64,000 bases of DNA from Aureimonas jatrophae (GCF_900104035.1 NZ_FNIT01000010.1:51769-115768), one strand, 5' to 3'; shown: positions 13,505 to 20,989, counted from the first letter of the stretch. Translations and numbers: made by a program. Notes: generated by a model not told the origin, from the letters alone.

Positions 13505-14739
13505 CAAAAGCTCTTTGGCAGCCCGCCGAGTGCACCGCTCATGAATAGCTCAGAAAGTTTCGTTGGCTTCTCGGTGGAGGGCTTAGACTCATATCTGCGT
13601 AATCGCGTACTACCATCTGTTCGCCGCGAAACGATAAAAAGCCTTTGTTCGGGGTCATCCAAGTTCATTCCGTCAAGCAAAGCAGGATTATGTGTTGTTA
13701 GTATCGCCTGCTTGTCATTTTCCTTTGCCGCGACGGCCATAAGCTTCATCATCTTAAGGCAAAGCTTCGGGTTTAGAGAACTGTCCACATTGTCTATCGC
13801 AAAAAATCTAGGTGTCATGCTCGAATAAAATAACGTTAGATAAAATAATACGAACAAAAACCCCTCATTCGAGCTTTTTATGTCAAAGTTGCTGATTCCT
13901 TTATCCAAAAATACATCTGATAATTGCATACTGAATCGCTTGGAGCGCTTCGAACCAATTTTGAAGTCGTCGAACCAACTGAATACAGATAGTTTATCTT
14001 TTATCTTCTCGACTTTATGTTTGTCTTCCGATCCCGACATAACCAGCAGCAACTTCAAGAGGCCTTCGCCATTAATGCCGAGCGGCTCAATCTGACCTTC
14101 TTTCTCCAAAACCCTAAGTGCTGAATTTTCTGGTGAGAATATAATAAAATCCTCAATAGATTCAACTCTTGAACTAGCGTAAAGAGGGTTGTCTTCCTTT
14201 ACTTCGAGCTTTAATGTGAACTCATAATGTTTTATATTATCATCAAACTCTGAATTTTTAAGCCTTTCTGCCTGCGATTTGAGCTGATCCATTATTTGAC
14301 CTTTCAGCGCCAAACGTTCCTCATCAGAGGCGGTATTTAATACGCTTTTGATGAATTCCTCAAAACTCTCGCCAGCCATTGAAGCAGACGTCTTATAGCT
14401 CCTGTCATACTCCCATCTTGAGTACGGCCTATTATCATTTTTTAAATTATACTCTGTCCTTCGATCTTCGCTCTGTATTACCGTAATCTTTATAGGTTCT
14501 GTTAGAGTGGACTTATCAAATGCGGACCTCATAAGGGCTGGGGGACTAACCCTTATGCCGCGAGATGAAAGAAACTCATTATCGAGTTTGGATGCTTCGG
14601 CAGCTCCCGCAAGGGCGATAGCCTCAAGTATATTAGACTTGCCAGCACCGTTTTCGCCAATGAATACATTCACCCTTCCCAGATCGAGAGCCTCATTAAC
14701 TATTGATTTATAGTTCTCTATCGTTATTTTTCTAATCAT
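13504..14739 (-). CDS. AAA15/AAA21-type (OLD/SMC-like) ATPase of a defence pair
   Basis: A 411-residue ATPase of the SMC/OLD-like ABC class. It starts IRKITIENYKS, then Walker A GENGAGKS (28-35), a long variable middle with charged helices (~120-190), a signature-like SSNEGF (289-294), a Walker B FFAIDNVDSSLNP (312-324) and a switch histidine in TTHNP (H350). Where most relatives have Asp-Glu in the Walker B, this one has Asp-Asn (D316, N317). Such ATPases act as phage-trigger sensors beside nuclease partners, as in PARIS (AriA/AriB) and AbiL-type systems. The ATG at 14739 was chosen because IENYKS begins the first strand; the open frame runs 25 codons further. Very low GC. Confidence 0.85.
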   Translation of the reverse strand: MIRKITIENYKSIVNEALDLGRVNVFIGENGAGKSNILEAIALAGAAEASKLDNEFLSSRGIRVSPPALMRSAFDKSTLTEPIKITVIQSEDRRTEYNLKNDNRPYSRWEYDRSYKTSASMAGESFEEFIKSVLNTASDEERLALKGQIMDQLKSQAERLKNSEFDDNIKHYEFTLKLEVKEDNPLYASSRVESIEDFIIFSPENSALRVLEKEGQIEPLGINGEGLLKLLLVMSGSEDKHKVEKIKDKLSVFSWFDDFKIGSKRSKRFSMQLSDVFLDKGISNFDIKSSNEGFLFVLFYLTLFYSSMTPRFFAIDNVDSSLNPKLCLKMMKLMAVAAKENDKQAILTTHNPALLDGMNLDDPEQRLFIVSRRTDGSTRLRRYESKPSTEKPTKLSELFMSGALGGLPKSF

Positions 14740-14832
14740 CGTGGCGCCTTGCACGCATGTCGTAAGCCGGGTATCGAGCTTCTCGCATTTACGTCGGCCG
14801 CGGGTGTCTCGCAAGTACGCGGAATCAAGACG

Positions 14833-16071
14833 TCAATGCTTGTGTTCAGCCGAGCCCCTCAACTCAGTGGTTGCACGTTTATCCACCCATTCCACCACCT
14901 CCCCGAACACCCGCACATACCCCTCGTCCGCCAGCTTCGAATGCTCGCGCTCGTCGGTGACGTGCTGCACCAGCAGGTCCCCGTTGCCCGCCGCCTCCAC
15001 TGCGTCGCGGTAGCGCTGCTCCAGGCTGACGAAGGCGGTGGGGTCGTCCTTGGCGTGAAGCGTGACGGTCGGCAGGACGATGCGGCCCGTCAGCTCCGAG
15101 TCGTAGCGCAGGCGCCGCGCGCCCTCCGGGTCGGCGCGAAAGCGCTGGACGCCCCGGTTCAGCGCGTCGTCGTCGGATGTCCCGGTGTAGCGCACGCCCT
15201 CGTTGGTGAAGGGGTTCCGCCCGTCCAGCCGCTTGTTCACGATGTCGCTGAACGTGTTGGTGGCGAAGAGCAGGTGCGAGAGGAGCGTGCGCTCCGGCAC
15301 GCCCGAGGCCGCGAGGATGTCGCGCAACCGCCCCGCCTCGGCCTCCGTGCGCTCGTCCGGCCGCTTCGACAGGCCCGTGCACTCCTCCACCCGCGCCTCG
15401 AGGTCTGCGCGCTTCATGGCGGGCGCGCCCTCCGGCAGCCCACGCCAGAGCTCGTACGGCGGCTCGTCCGGTCGCGGGTGGTTACGGCAGTAATACTGGT
15501 AGACGGCACGCAGCCCCGCGCGGAACTCGTAGGGCTCCGGCCCGCCCGCGAGCACGCCGCTCGTCAGCACCACGCCGTCGAAGCGCTTCGTGCCGTCGCC
15601 CCGGATCGCATAGAGCTCGTGCGTCTTGGCCGCGACGTTGCCGCCCCAGCTCTGCCCGTGGAGGATCGTGAGGCGCGCCTCGCCCAGCACCTCCGGCGCG
15701 ATCTCGCTCAAGCTCACCACGTCCTCGGCCGCCATGCGCACGCCGAAGCCCTCGCGCCGGTAGTTCGTGGCGGCCCAGGCATAGCCCTCGCGCACCAGAA
15801 CCGAGAAGCGCGTCAGGTCCTCGTCGGGATCGTCGAACTTCGGCGGCGACAGGCGCGGGCCGCCATGGGCGTGGAGGATGGTGACGCCGTTCCAGTTGGC
15901 GGGCTTGGCGAACAGGAGCCAGGCGCCGCGCGCGTCCTGCGTGCGGTGGCACACGGCGTCGGTCGGCACGCCCTCGGGGCAGTCCACCGGCTCCGCGGCC
16001 CGCGCGCTCGCGGGAAGAAACAGCGCGGCGGCCAGCACCGCCACTTGGATCATCCGTTCCCGCCACGCCAT
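14833..16071 (-). CDS. Secreted alpha/beta hydrolase
   Basis: A 412-residue exported hydrolase. The signal peptide spans about residues 1-25 (hydrophobic VAVLAAALFLP, cleavage near ARAAEP). The nucleophile elbow is GQSWGG with S141; an oxyanion HGG motif lies near residue 70; the likely acid is in HAKDDPTAF and the histidine in DEREHSKL near the C-terminus. Two cysteine pairs suggest disulfides. It probably cleaves esters or peptides outside the cytoplasm; no specific substrate can be named. An alternative ATG six codons later also leaves a good signal peptide. Its 3' end abuts the AT-rich island. Confidence 0.82.
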   Translation of the reverse strand: MAWRERMIQVAVLAAALFLPASARAAEPVDCPEGVPTDAVCHRTQDARGAWLLFAKPANWNGVTILHAHGGPRLSPPKFDDPDEDLTRFSVLVREGYAWAATNYRREGFGVRMAAEDVVSLSEIAPEVLGEARLTILHGQSWGGNVAAKTHELYAIRGDGTKRFDGVVLTSGVLAGGPEPYEFRAGLRAVYQYYCRNHPRPDEPPYELWRGLPEGAPAMKRADLEARVEECTGLSKRPDERTEAEAGRLRDILAASGVPERTLLSHLLFATNTFSDIVNKRLDGRNPFTNEGVRYTGTSDDDALNRGVQRFRADPEGARRLRYDSELTGRIVLPTVTLHAKDDPTAFVSLEQRYRDAVEAAGNGDLLVQHVTDEREHSKLADEGYVRVFGEVVEWVDKRATTELRGSAEHKH

Positions 16072-16786
16072 CGCATCCCCTCCCCGTCACTCCCGGCCCT
16101 GTCGAGGTTACGGGCAAGGCGGGCGCGCTGAAAAGGGGAAAACGGCAACGCCGGCGTGTGGCGGTGCGCGCGCCGGTTTGTCTCCCCGCCCGCGTTCGCC
16201 CCTATGCTGGCCCCCGTCGCCGGCCTTCGGGGGACGCGGATGATCAACGGGATCGTCCGGAGGCCGGCGAGCGGTTCCAGGTCGCGGCACCCCGTCCGGA
16301 GGGGCGTGCCGCAGCCGGGCACCGCGCGGTCGCACAGGCCGGCCCTCGCCCGAACGGCGCGCGGCTTTCGCCTCCCCTGGCACGGGATCGCGGGAGCGGA
16401 GCCGCCGGGCGACGGGCGGTCCCGGCACCGGGGGTGACGCCCCGGCGCCCGGGCGGGCCGAGCGATCCGCTGCCGGCTGGCAACCGGCGGCGCCGCGCGA
16501 TGCCGTGAACCGTGGGGAATGCCGTGCGACGCCCGCAGCCTTCACCACCCACCACTCTCTTCGGAGGCGACGCCTCCGGCATTCCCCCGCCCGTCCCCCT
16601 CGGGAACCGGGCCTCGTGCAGACCCCGGCGGGGGTGTGAACCCCGCCGGCCCTTCCCGGCTCTTCCCTCCCCGGCGCGGATCCCTCCGCGCCGGGGGTCG
16701 AGGCGCGCCCGGTAGTCGGGCAGACCGCGCGTCGCAGGCCCGCGCCACCGCAACGGCGCGGCATCGAACGGGGCGGCGCGAGGTCG
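16072..16786. other. 715-base GC-rich region without a gene, rich in hairpins
   Basis: Frames on both strands are long but have no coding character (Arg/Pro/Gly-rich, no domains). The right part, 16513-16697, holds several exact inverted repeats, described separately. The region lies downstream of the small lipoprotein operon and upstream of the hydrolase, so it contains that operon's terminator and the hydrolase promoter. Confidence 0.5.
16514..16697. repeat. Cluster of strong inverted repeats
   Basis: Four palindromes lie within about 185 bases. GGGGAATGCCG (16514-16524) pairs with CGGCATTCCCC (16577-16587). GGAGGCG-A-CGCCTCC lies at 16563-16577. CCGGCGGGG/CCCCGCCGG spans about 16625-16649. 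CCCCGGCGCGGA/TCCGCGCCGGGG lies at 16669-16696 with a 4-base loop. The last could end the minus-strand operon that stops at 16787. The rest are unexplained. Confidence 0.65.
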
Positions 16787-16927
16787 TCAGTACTGCGGCA
16801 GGGAGTTGGTGGAGCGCGTCGCGCGCTCCTTCCACTCGTCGTTCGGCGTGATCGGCTTGTTGATCTGGCTGAGGCAGCCGGACAGGAGCGCGCCCGCCAC
16901 GGCCACCAGCGCGAGGCGCGCGATCAT
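16787..16927 (-). CDS. Small lipoprotein (46 aa)
   Basis: A 46-residue precursor whose N-terminus is a lipoprotein signal (MIARLALVAVAGALLSGC) with a good lipobox LLSGC; the lipidated cysteine would be C18. The mature part is only ~29 residues (INKPITPNDEWKERATRS core) and matches no family I know. Its ATG overlaps the stop of the upstream gene by four bases (ATGA), so the two are made together. It is one of a group of small exported proteins lying side by side on the minus strand between 16.8 and 19.2 kb. Confidence 0.72.
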   Translation of the reverse strand: MIARLALVAVAGALLSGCLSQINKPITPNDEWKERATRSTNSLPQY

Positions 16928-17238
16928 TCCGGCTCCTGGCCCGGCACGATGCCGCCCGACGGCGTCGAGCCCGCGATCGAGGGCGTGCGCCCGTCCACCA
17001 GCGGCACGCTGCTCGGCGCGCCCACCGACGAGCCCACGCCGAACAGCCACGGCAGGCCGTTGTTCTCGGTGAGAAGCACGACGCGCCCGTCCGGCAGGCG
17101 CACGCGGCGCGTCACGTATTCGCGCTCGCGCGTGGTCAGGATCGTGCCGGCCTCCTCGGGCGCATAGGCCTGGGCGGCCGCCGGCAGGGCGGGCGCGACG
17201 GTGGCGCCGGCCAGAAGGAGAAGAAGGGGAACTCGCAT
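16924..17238 (-). CDS. Small exported protein ending in SGGIVPGQEPE
   Basis: A 104-residue precursor with a signal peptide (residues 1-~23, hydrophobic VPLLLLLAGATVAPALPAAA). The mature protein has a basic stretch (TTREREYVTRRVRLPDGRVV) and then GLPWLFGVGSS. It ends in TPSGGIVPGQEPE, a motif nearly identical to the end of the 18796-19149 product and related to that of the 18177-18329 product. No known domain. It is coupled by ATGA overlap to the downstream lipoprotein gene. The shared C-terminus suggests a common partner or processing step, which is inference. Confidence 0.75.
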   Translation of the reverse strand: MRVPLLLLLAGATVAPALPAAAQAYAPEEAGTILTTREREYVTRRVRLPDGRVVLLTENNGLPWLFGVGSSVGAPSSVPLVDGRTPSIAGSTPSGGIVPGQEPE

Positions 17239-17302
17239 GGGTCGGACTCCGAATGGTTCGTCCGGCAACGAGGGGCGCGCAGGCCCGGTTCCGGCCAAAC
17301 GA

Positions 17303-17330
17303 AAGGCCCCGCCGTCGCCGGCGGGGCCTT
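17303..17330 (-). terminator. Terminator after the basic exported protein gene
   Basis: AAGGCCCCGCC (17303-17313) pairs exactly with GGCGGGGCCTT (17320-17330) around a 6-base loop. It lies 30 bases downstream of the stop of the minus-strand gene 17360-17680. Confidence 0.75.
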
Positions 17331-17359
17331 CGGGATGCGACGGGGCCGCGAGGCGCCGG

Positions 17360-17680
17360 TCAGTAGGTGCGGTAGTTGTTGCGCGTGTTGCGGATCGTGC
17401 GGTTGGCGCGGTCCTGCATGCGGTCGATCCGGGCGGCCGAGCGCGGGTCGATGCGGCCGTTGTTGTAGTAGCGCGCGCGGCGCTCGACGCGCTCGATGCG
17501 GCGCTGCTGGCGTACGAGGCGGCGCGCCTCGCGGGGCGTCAGGTCGCCGCGGCGGATGCCGCGCTCGATGCGCTCCTGCTGGCGGTACTGGCGCACGTCG
17601 GAGCGGTAGGTCTGCGCCGCGGACGGCGCGACGGTGGCGACCAGCATGGCGGCGGCGGTGGCGATGATAGCAAGCTTCAT
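17360..17680 (-). CDS. Small Arg-rich exported protein
   Basis: A 106-residue precursor: signal peptide MKLAIIATAAAMLVATVAPSAA (cleavage near residue 22), then a strongly basic, Arg/Tyr/Gln-rich mature part predicted to be mostly helical. The segment RGDLTPREARRLVRQQRRIERVE parallels HVSPREARRIAERR in the next gene to the right, so the two appear to be tandem paralogues. Related alphaproteobacterial proteins are annotated only as hypothetical. A terminator hairpin follows its stop, so it is a single-gene unit. Confidence 0.75.
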   Translation of the reverse strand: MKLAIIATAAAMLVATVAPSAAQTYRSDVRQYRQQERIERGIRRGDLTPREARRLVRQQRRIERVERRARYYNNGRIDPRSAARIDRMQDRANRTIRNTRNNYRTY

Positions 17681-17706
17681 GGGACAACTCCTCCCGAGAA
17701 CAGGTG

Positions 17707-17732
17707 GGCGGCGGGGACCCTGCCCCGCCGCC
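17707..17732 (-). terminator. Terminator after the His/Arg/Met-rich protein gene
   Basis: GGCGGCGGGG (17707-17716) pairs exactly with CCCCGCCGCC (17723-17732) over a 6-base loop, 20 bases downstream of the stop at 17752. Confidence 0.7.
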
Positions 17733-17751
17733 GGGGACTCACGGTTCGCGT

Positions 17752-18057
17752 TCAGTAGCGGCGCATCTCGCGATGCATGCGACGCACCGCGCGGTCGTGG
17801 CGGCGCTCGGCGCGCTCCAGCCGGCGCTCCGCGATGCGGCGCTCCATGCGGCGTTCGGCGCGGCGCTCCATCATGCGATGGTGCATGCGCCGCTCGGCGA
17901 TGCGCCGGGCCTCGCGCGGCGAGACGTGGTGGTCGCGCATCGAGCGCTCCACCATGCGGTGGTGGCGGATCTCGGCGCGGGTCTGTGCCTGGGCGAGGCC
18001 GGGCGCGAGGGTGCCGGCGAGGATCGCGGCGGCGGTGGCGAGGATGGCGAGCTTCAT
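17752..18057 (-). CDS. Small His/Arg/Met-rich exported protein
   Basis: A 101-residue precursor with signal peptide MKLAILATAAAILAGTLAPGLA and cleavage near residue 23. The mature part is extremely rich in Arg, His, Met and Glu, with repeats such as RRMHHRMMERRAERRMERR, and is likely one long helix. The HVSPREARR block and the signal peptide resemble those of the neighbouring gene 17360-17680, supporting a tandem duplication followed by divergence. The many His and Met residues could bind metal in the periplasm, but that is speculation. The start at 18057 is set by the signal peptide; the open frame runs on upstream. Confidence 0.75.
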   Translation of the reverse strand: MKLAILATAAAILAGTLAPGLAQAQTRAEIRHHRMVERSMRDHHVSPREARRIAERRMHHRMMERRAERRMERRIAERRLERAERRHDRAVRRMHREMRRY

Positions 18058-18124
18058 GACGGGGTCCTTCCCGAACGGGATTGGTAAGGGCAGCCTAGAA
18101 AGGCCCACATGAACGCCCACTGAA

Positions 18125-18164
18125 CGGGGAAGGTTCACGACTTCGTGAGAAACAACCTTCCCCG
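18125..18164 (-). terminator. Terminator after the 50-residue lipoprotein gene
   Basis: CGGGGAAGGTT (18125-18135) pairs with AACCTTCCCCG (18154-18164). A smaller hairpin, CACGA-CT-TCGTG, lies inside the loop. It is 13 bases downstream of the stop at 18177. Confidence 0.75.
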
Positions 18165-18176
18165 CTCGAGGCCGGG

Positions 18177-18329
18177 TTACTGCGGCGTCTGGCCGGGCAC
18201 CGTCCCGCTCGACGGCGTCTGGCCGGTGCCGGTGGGCGTCAGGCGCCCGCCGTTGCTCTGGCAGGCGCCGAGCGCGAGAACCGATGCCACGAGGGCGGTG
18301 AGGGCGATGGTCCGGGACGAAGTGCGCAT
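18177..18329 (-). CDS. Small lipoprotein (50 aa) ending in SSGTVPGQTPQ
   Basis: A 50-residue precursor with a lipoprotein signal (MRTSSRTIALTALVASVLAL) and lipobox LGAC, giving lipidated C23. The mature ~28 residues are Gly/Thr/Ser/Pro-rich and end in TPSSGTVPGQTPQ, related to the C-terminus of two neighbours. Its ATG overlaps the stop of the upstream gene by one base (TGATG), so translation is coupled. No family is known for it. Confidence 0.72.
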   Translation of the reverse strand: MRTSSRTIALTALVASVLALGACQSNGGRLTPTGTGQTPSSGTVPGQTPQ

Positions 18330-18691
18330 CAGTTCGCGGGCTCCCCTTGCTGCGAGATCGGAATGCCGACGCCGCTGTTGGTGTCGGGAATGGCGCCGGG
18401 CACGCGCGTCAAGGTGTTGCCGGCCGTGCCCGAGGCGTCGGGCGCCATGACGCCGTAGGCGCCGACGCCGTTCTGCAGACCGCCGGGGCCGCGCGGGCTG
18501 GCGTCGCGGTTCGACGAGGACAGGTCGAGATTGACGCCCGGCAGGTTGGTGCCGTCCTGCGCCTCGATCGGCGTTCCGCCGCGAAGCTGCACGAGACGCC
18601 CGTCGACGGGCATGGGGGCGGAGGACTGCGCGGCCGCCGGCAGGGCGGCGGCGAGCGAGACGGCGGCGATCGCGCAAAGGCGGCGGATCAT
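18329..18691 (-). CDS. Small exported protein, Gly/Ser/Asn-rich
   Basis: A 120-residue precursor: signal peptide MIRRLCAIAAVSLAAALPAAA with cleavage near AAAQ (residue ~22). The mature part is low in charge and rich in Gly, Asn, Ser and Pro (LDLSSSNRDASPRGPGG). It ends RVPGAIPDTNSGVGIPISQQGEPAN, a loose echo of the VPGQxP motif of its neighbours. No domain recognised. It is the first gene of a two-gene operon with the lipoprotein gene that overlaps its stop. Confidence 0.72.
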   Translation of the reverse strand: MIRRLCAIAAVSLAAALPAAAQSSAPMPVDGRLVQLRGGTPIEAQDGTNLPGVNLDLSSSNRDASPRGPGGLQNGVGAYGVMAPDASGTAGNTLTRVPGAIPDTNSGVGIPISQQGEPAN

Positions 18692-18795
18692 GGAAGCGGC
18701 TCCGGCAAGAGGATCGGCAGGGGTCTGAAACGCGAGACGGCCCCGAAGGGCCGCCCCGTTCCTGGCATCAATGCGATGCGAGGACTTCCGTTCAT

Positions 18796-19149
18796 TCACT
18801 CCGGCGTTTGGCCGGGGACGATGCCGCCGGAGGGCGTCGACTGCGTGGCCGCGGCCGCGCTGTTGGGGTCCATGCCCTGCGTCGGAACCTCGGTGCCGCC
18901 GGTCGTGCCCATGTTGCCGCCCGTGGTCGAGCTGGTCGACATGGAGTCGGTGCCCGTCAAGCCCGCCGTGCCGGGCTGGGCGGTGGTGTCGCCGGTCGTG
19001 GCGGCGGCGCCCATCTGGTCCGGGGCGCGCGTGCCGGCCGGCGGGATCGGCGCGGCGGCCGGGCTTCCGGTCGTGCTCTGCGTCGACTGGGCGAGGGCCG
19101 GGCCGGCGATGGCCGCAGCGGCGGCGGCGATGATCAGCATGCGCTTCAT
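18796..19149 (-). CDS. Small exported Thr/Ser/Ala-rich protein ending in SGGIVPGQTPE
   Basis: A 117-residue precursor: signal peptide MKRMLIIAAAAAAIAGPALA, cleavage near residue 20. The mature part is disordered and rich in Thr, Ser, Ala, Gly and Pro (TGDTTAQPGTAGLTGTDS region). It ends in TPSGGIVPGQTPE, nearly identical to the end of the 16924-17238 product. The start at 19149 is set by the signal peptide. It is the first member of the small-protein cluster as read on the minus strand, with a 459-base upstream region shared with cspA. Confidence 0.75.
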   Translation of the reverse strand: MKRMLIIAAAAAAIAGPALAQSTQSTTGSPAAAPIPPAGTRAPDQMGAAATTGDTTAQPGTAGLTGTDSMSTSSTTGGNMGTTGGTEVPTQGMDPNSAAAATQSTPSGGIVPGQTPE

Positions 19150-19608
19150 GAGATGCGTCTCCCGAAGTCGTGTTGAGCCCGCGGCGCGGGCGTCTGACAC
19201 GTTAAGGGCGACGAACCGACTTGGGTTCCCGTGCGAACGCAGCCGGCTCACGACTTCGGCGATCCCGCGATCGTGTCGTGAAAGTGTCGAAATCCTGCCT
19301 TTCGTAAGGTTGGCAGTTGATCTGGAAGGATCATCAGACATGGCACAGGTGCATCATGTCCTTGCGCATGGTCATGTTCGCTCCCGCGCAAAGCGAACTT
19401 TCGCTTGCAAAGTCAACCGGCACCTTGCAGACTGTTGTTGTTCGGGCAAATTCGCGAACTCGGGTAATGGACGAATTGCGTATCGGAGGCGCATCCTCCG
19501 GGTGGACCGTTCCAACGGCCCGCGATGTATCGTTTCCTTTTCCTCGCATCAAGACTTGCCTGCAGGGCCCGCAGGGGCAACACGACTTCATAGGAAAAGG
19601 AATTCGAC
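19150..19608. other. Divergent upstream region with an AT-richer core and a small palindrome
   Basis: This 459-base gap lies between two divergent genes. The part from 19310 to 19460 is clearly less GC-rich than its surroundings and includes the exact palindrome AAGCGAA-CT-TTCGCTT (19391-19406), a possible operator. The stretch before cspA may be a long 5' leader, as is usual for cold-shock mRNAs; no start point could be fixed. Confidence 0.45.
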
Positions 19609-19824
19609 ATGGCACAGACCGGAACGGTGAAGTTCTTCAACACCGAGAAGGGCTTTGGCTTCATCAAGCCGGACAACGGCGGCGCGGACATCTTCGTTCA
19701 CATCTCGGCGGTGCAGGCTTCGGGCCTGAACGGTCTGGTGGAGAACCAGAAGGTCTCGTTCGAGACCGAGCCGGACAAGCGCGGCAAGGGCCCGAAGGCC
19801 GTCAACCTCGAGACCGCCGACTAA
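19609..19824 (+). CDS. cspA: Cold-shock domain protein (CspA family)
   Basis: A 71-residue single cold-shock domain, the usual family size. RNP1 is KGFGFIKP (14-21) and RNP2 is DIFVHISA. It binds single-stranded RNA and DNA and melts RNA structure in the cytoplasm. A strong purine-rich ribosome-binding site (AGGAAAAGGA) precedes the ATG, and a good terminator follows. Which of the several alphaproteobacterial paralogues it is, and whether it is cold-induced, cannot be read from sequence. Confidence 0.95.
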   Translation: MAQTGTVKFFNTEKGFGFIKPDNGGADIFVHISAVQASGLNGLVENQKVSFETEPDKRGKGPKAVNLETAD

Positions 19825-19870
19825 GCTCGACACCGGGGCGCGCCCAAGCGTCCGCGAACACAGGATTTCG

Positions 19871-19901
19871 GAAGGCCCGCGTTCGCACGCGGGCCTTCTT
19901 C
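19871..19901 (+). terminator. Rho-independent terminator of the cold-shock gene
   Basis: GAAGGCCCGCGT (19871-19882) pairs exactly with ACGCGGGCCTTC (19887-19898) around TCGC and is followed by TTC. It lies 47 bases after the cspA stop. Confidence 0.85.
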
Positions 19902-20121
19902 GTTCCGGGCATGACCCCGTGGGCTCCGGCGTGCCGCAGGCCGGTTCGCCCTATCGGGGCCGATCGGATGCGTGGCGTGCGGGCGGGTCGCGACGTCCCG
20001 GCCGCCTTATGCCCCCGCCGCCGGCCGCGCGACCGCCAGTGTCCCGGATTGACACGAAACGACCTGGCATGTCGCTTGCAGACCTCCAGAGTTAACAGAA
20101 CGTTAACCGGAGAGGCCTCCC

Positions 20122-20973
20122 ATGAGATCGACCCTGCCGCTTCTCGCCGCCGTTTCGCTGCTGGCCAGTCCGGCCCTGGCCCGCGACGGCTTTCTCGACG
20201 ACGGCGGCGGCATCCGCACCGAGCGCGTCGTCCCGACGCCCTATGGTCCCGCGGTGATCGAGGTGCCCGCGCTCGGCGAGGGGCGGCCGTTCCTGGAGGA
20301 TGGCGGCGGCATCCGCTTCGCGCCCGAGCTGCCGCGCCTTCCGCGCGGCGGGACCTACGGCAGCGAACGCCCGGCCACCTACGGTTCGTCGGTGACCACC
20401 CTGCCGGACGGCGAGGGCTGGCGCCGGCCCGGTCGCAGCGTGTCCGTCGTCGTGATCAACGGCAACGGTGCGGATGGCGGGCAGGACACCGCGGCGGCGC
20501 CCGTCCCGCAAGGCTACGGCGGCCCGAAGATCATCCGCGTCGCGACCGCCCGCCTCGACCACCGCTCCTATGACGCCTCGGGTCTCGACATCGTGCGCTC
20601 GGGGTCCACCAAGATCATCCGCATCGCGCCGCCGGCCGGCAAGCCGATCGCGGAGGAGCCGATGGACGACACGATGGAACTGGAGAACGGCGAGGATCTT
20701 GCGGCGCTCGCGCCTCGCGAGGAGCCGGCCCCGGCGCCCGCGGAGCCGTCCCGAAACGAGACGGCGTCCCGAAACGAGACACCGCCGATCGCGGCACCGA
20801 TCCCGCAAGCCCGGCCGGACCAGCCCGTCGTGGCGAGCGAGGCGAGCGGGTTCGAGCCCTGGACCGCCGAATGGCTGCGCGACTGCGTGAGCCGGTATCC
20901 GAACTTCGACGCCTCGCTCGGCACCTATACCGACGAGACGGGCCGCCGCCGCTTCTGCACGGGCGAGCCCTGA
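20122..20973 (+). CDS. Exported protein with BA14K-like C-terminus
   Basis: A 283-residue precursor. Residues 1-~20 are a signal peptide ending ASPALA. Two copies of a short repeat follow (DGFLDDGGGIR near 22 and PFLEDGGGIR near 56). A long Pro/Glu-rich, probably disordered stretch (~175-245) leads to a C-terminal ~35 residues, WLRDCVSRYPNFDASLGTY...RRRFC, matching the BA14K pattern (C-x3-RY-x-x-[FY]D...R-x-x-C). BA14K proteins are secreted and found mainly in Hyphomicrobiales; lectin-like and immunogenic behaviour was described in Brucella. ATG 20122 has a GGAGAGG site upstream. The gene is alone, convergent with the MBL-fold gene. Confidence 0.75.
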   Translation: MRSTLPLLAAVSLLASPALARDGFLDDGGGIRTERVVPTPYGPAVIEVPALGEGRPFLEDGGGIRFAPELPRLPRGGTYGSERPATYGSSVTTLPDGEGWRRPGRSVSVVVINGNGADGGQDTAAAPVPQGYGGPKIIRVATARLDHRSYDASGLDIVRSGSTKIIRIAPPAGKPIAEEPMDDTMELENGEDLAALAPREEPAPAPAEPSRNETASRNETPPIAAPIPQARPDQPVVASEASGFEPWTAEWLRDCVSRYPNFDASLGTYTDETGRRRFCTGEP

Positions 20974-20989
20974 CGGCTCGCCGGGCGCC

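Noticed and set aside
14748..14832. Promoter for the defence pair
   Set aside because: A TTGACG-like word exists on the minus strand, but no convincing -10 at proper spacing was found.
16108..16764. Possible 218-residue protein on the minus strand
   Set aside because: Arg/Pro/Gly/Ala only, with stacked DNA palindromes and no coding pattern.
18729..18760. Hairpin downstream of the 18796-19149 gene
   Set aside because: The arms are only about five clean base pairs, too weak to list as a terminator in this GC context.
19340..19609. Short open frame starting ATGGCACAG like cspA
   Set aside because: Only the first three codons resemble the cold-shock gene; the rest has no cold-shock motif and runs out of frame into cspA.
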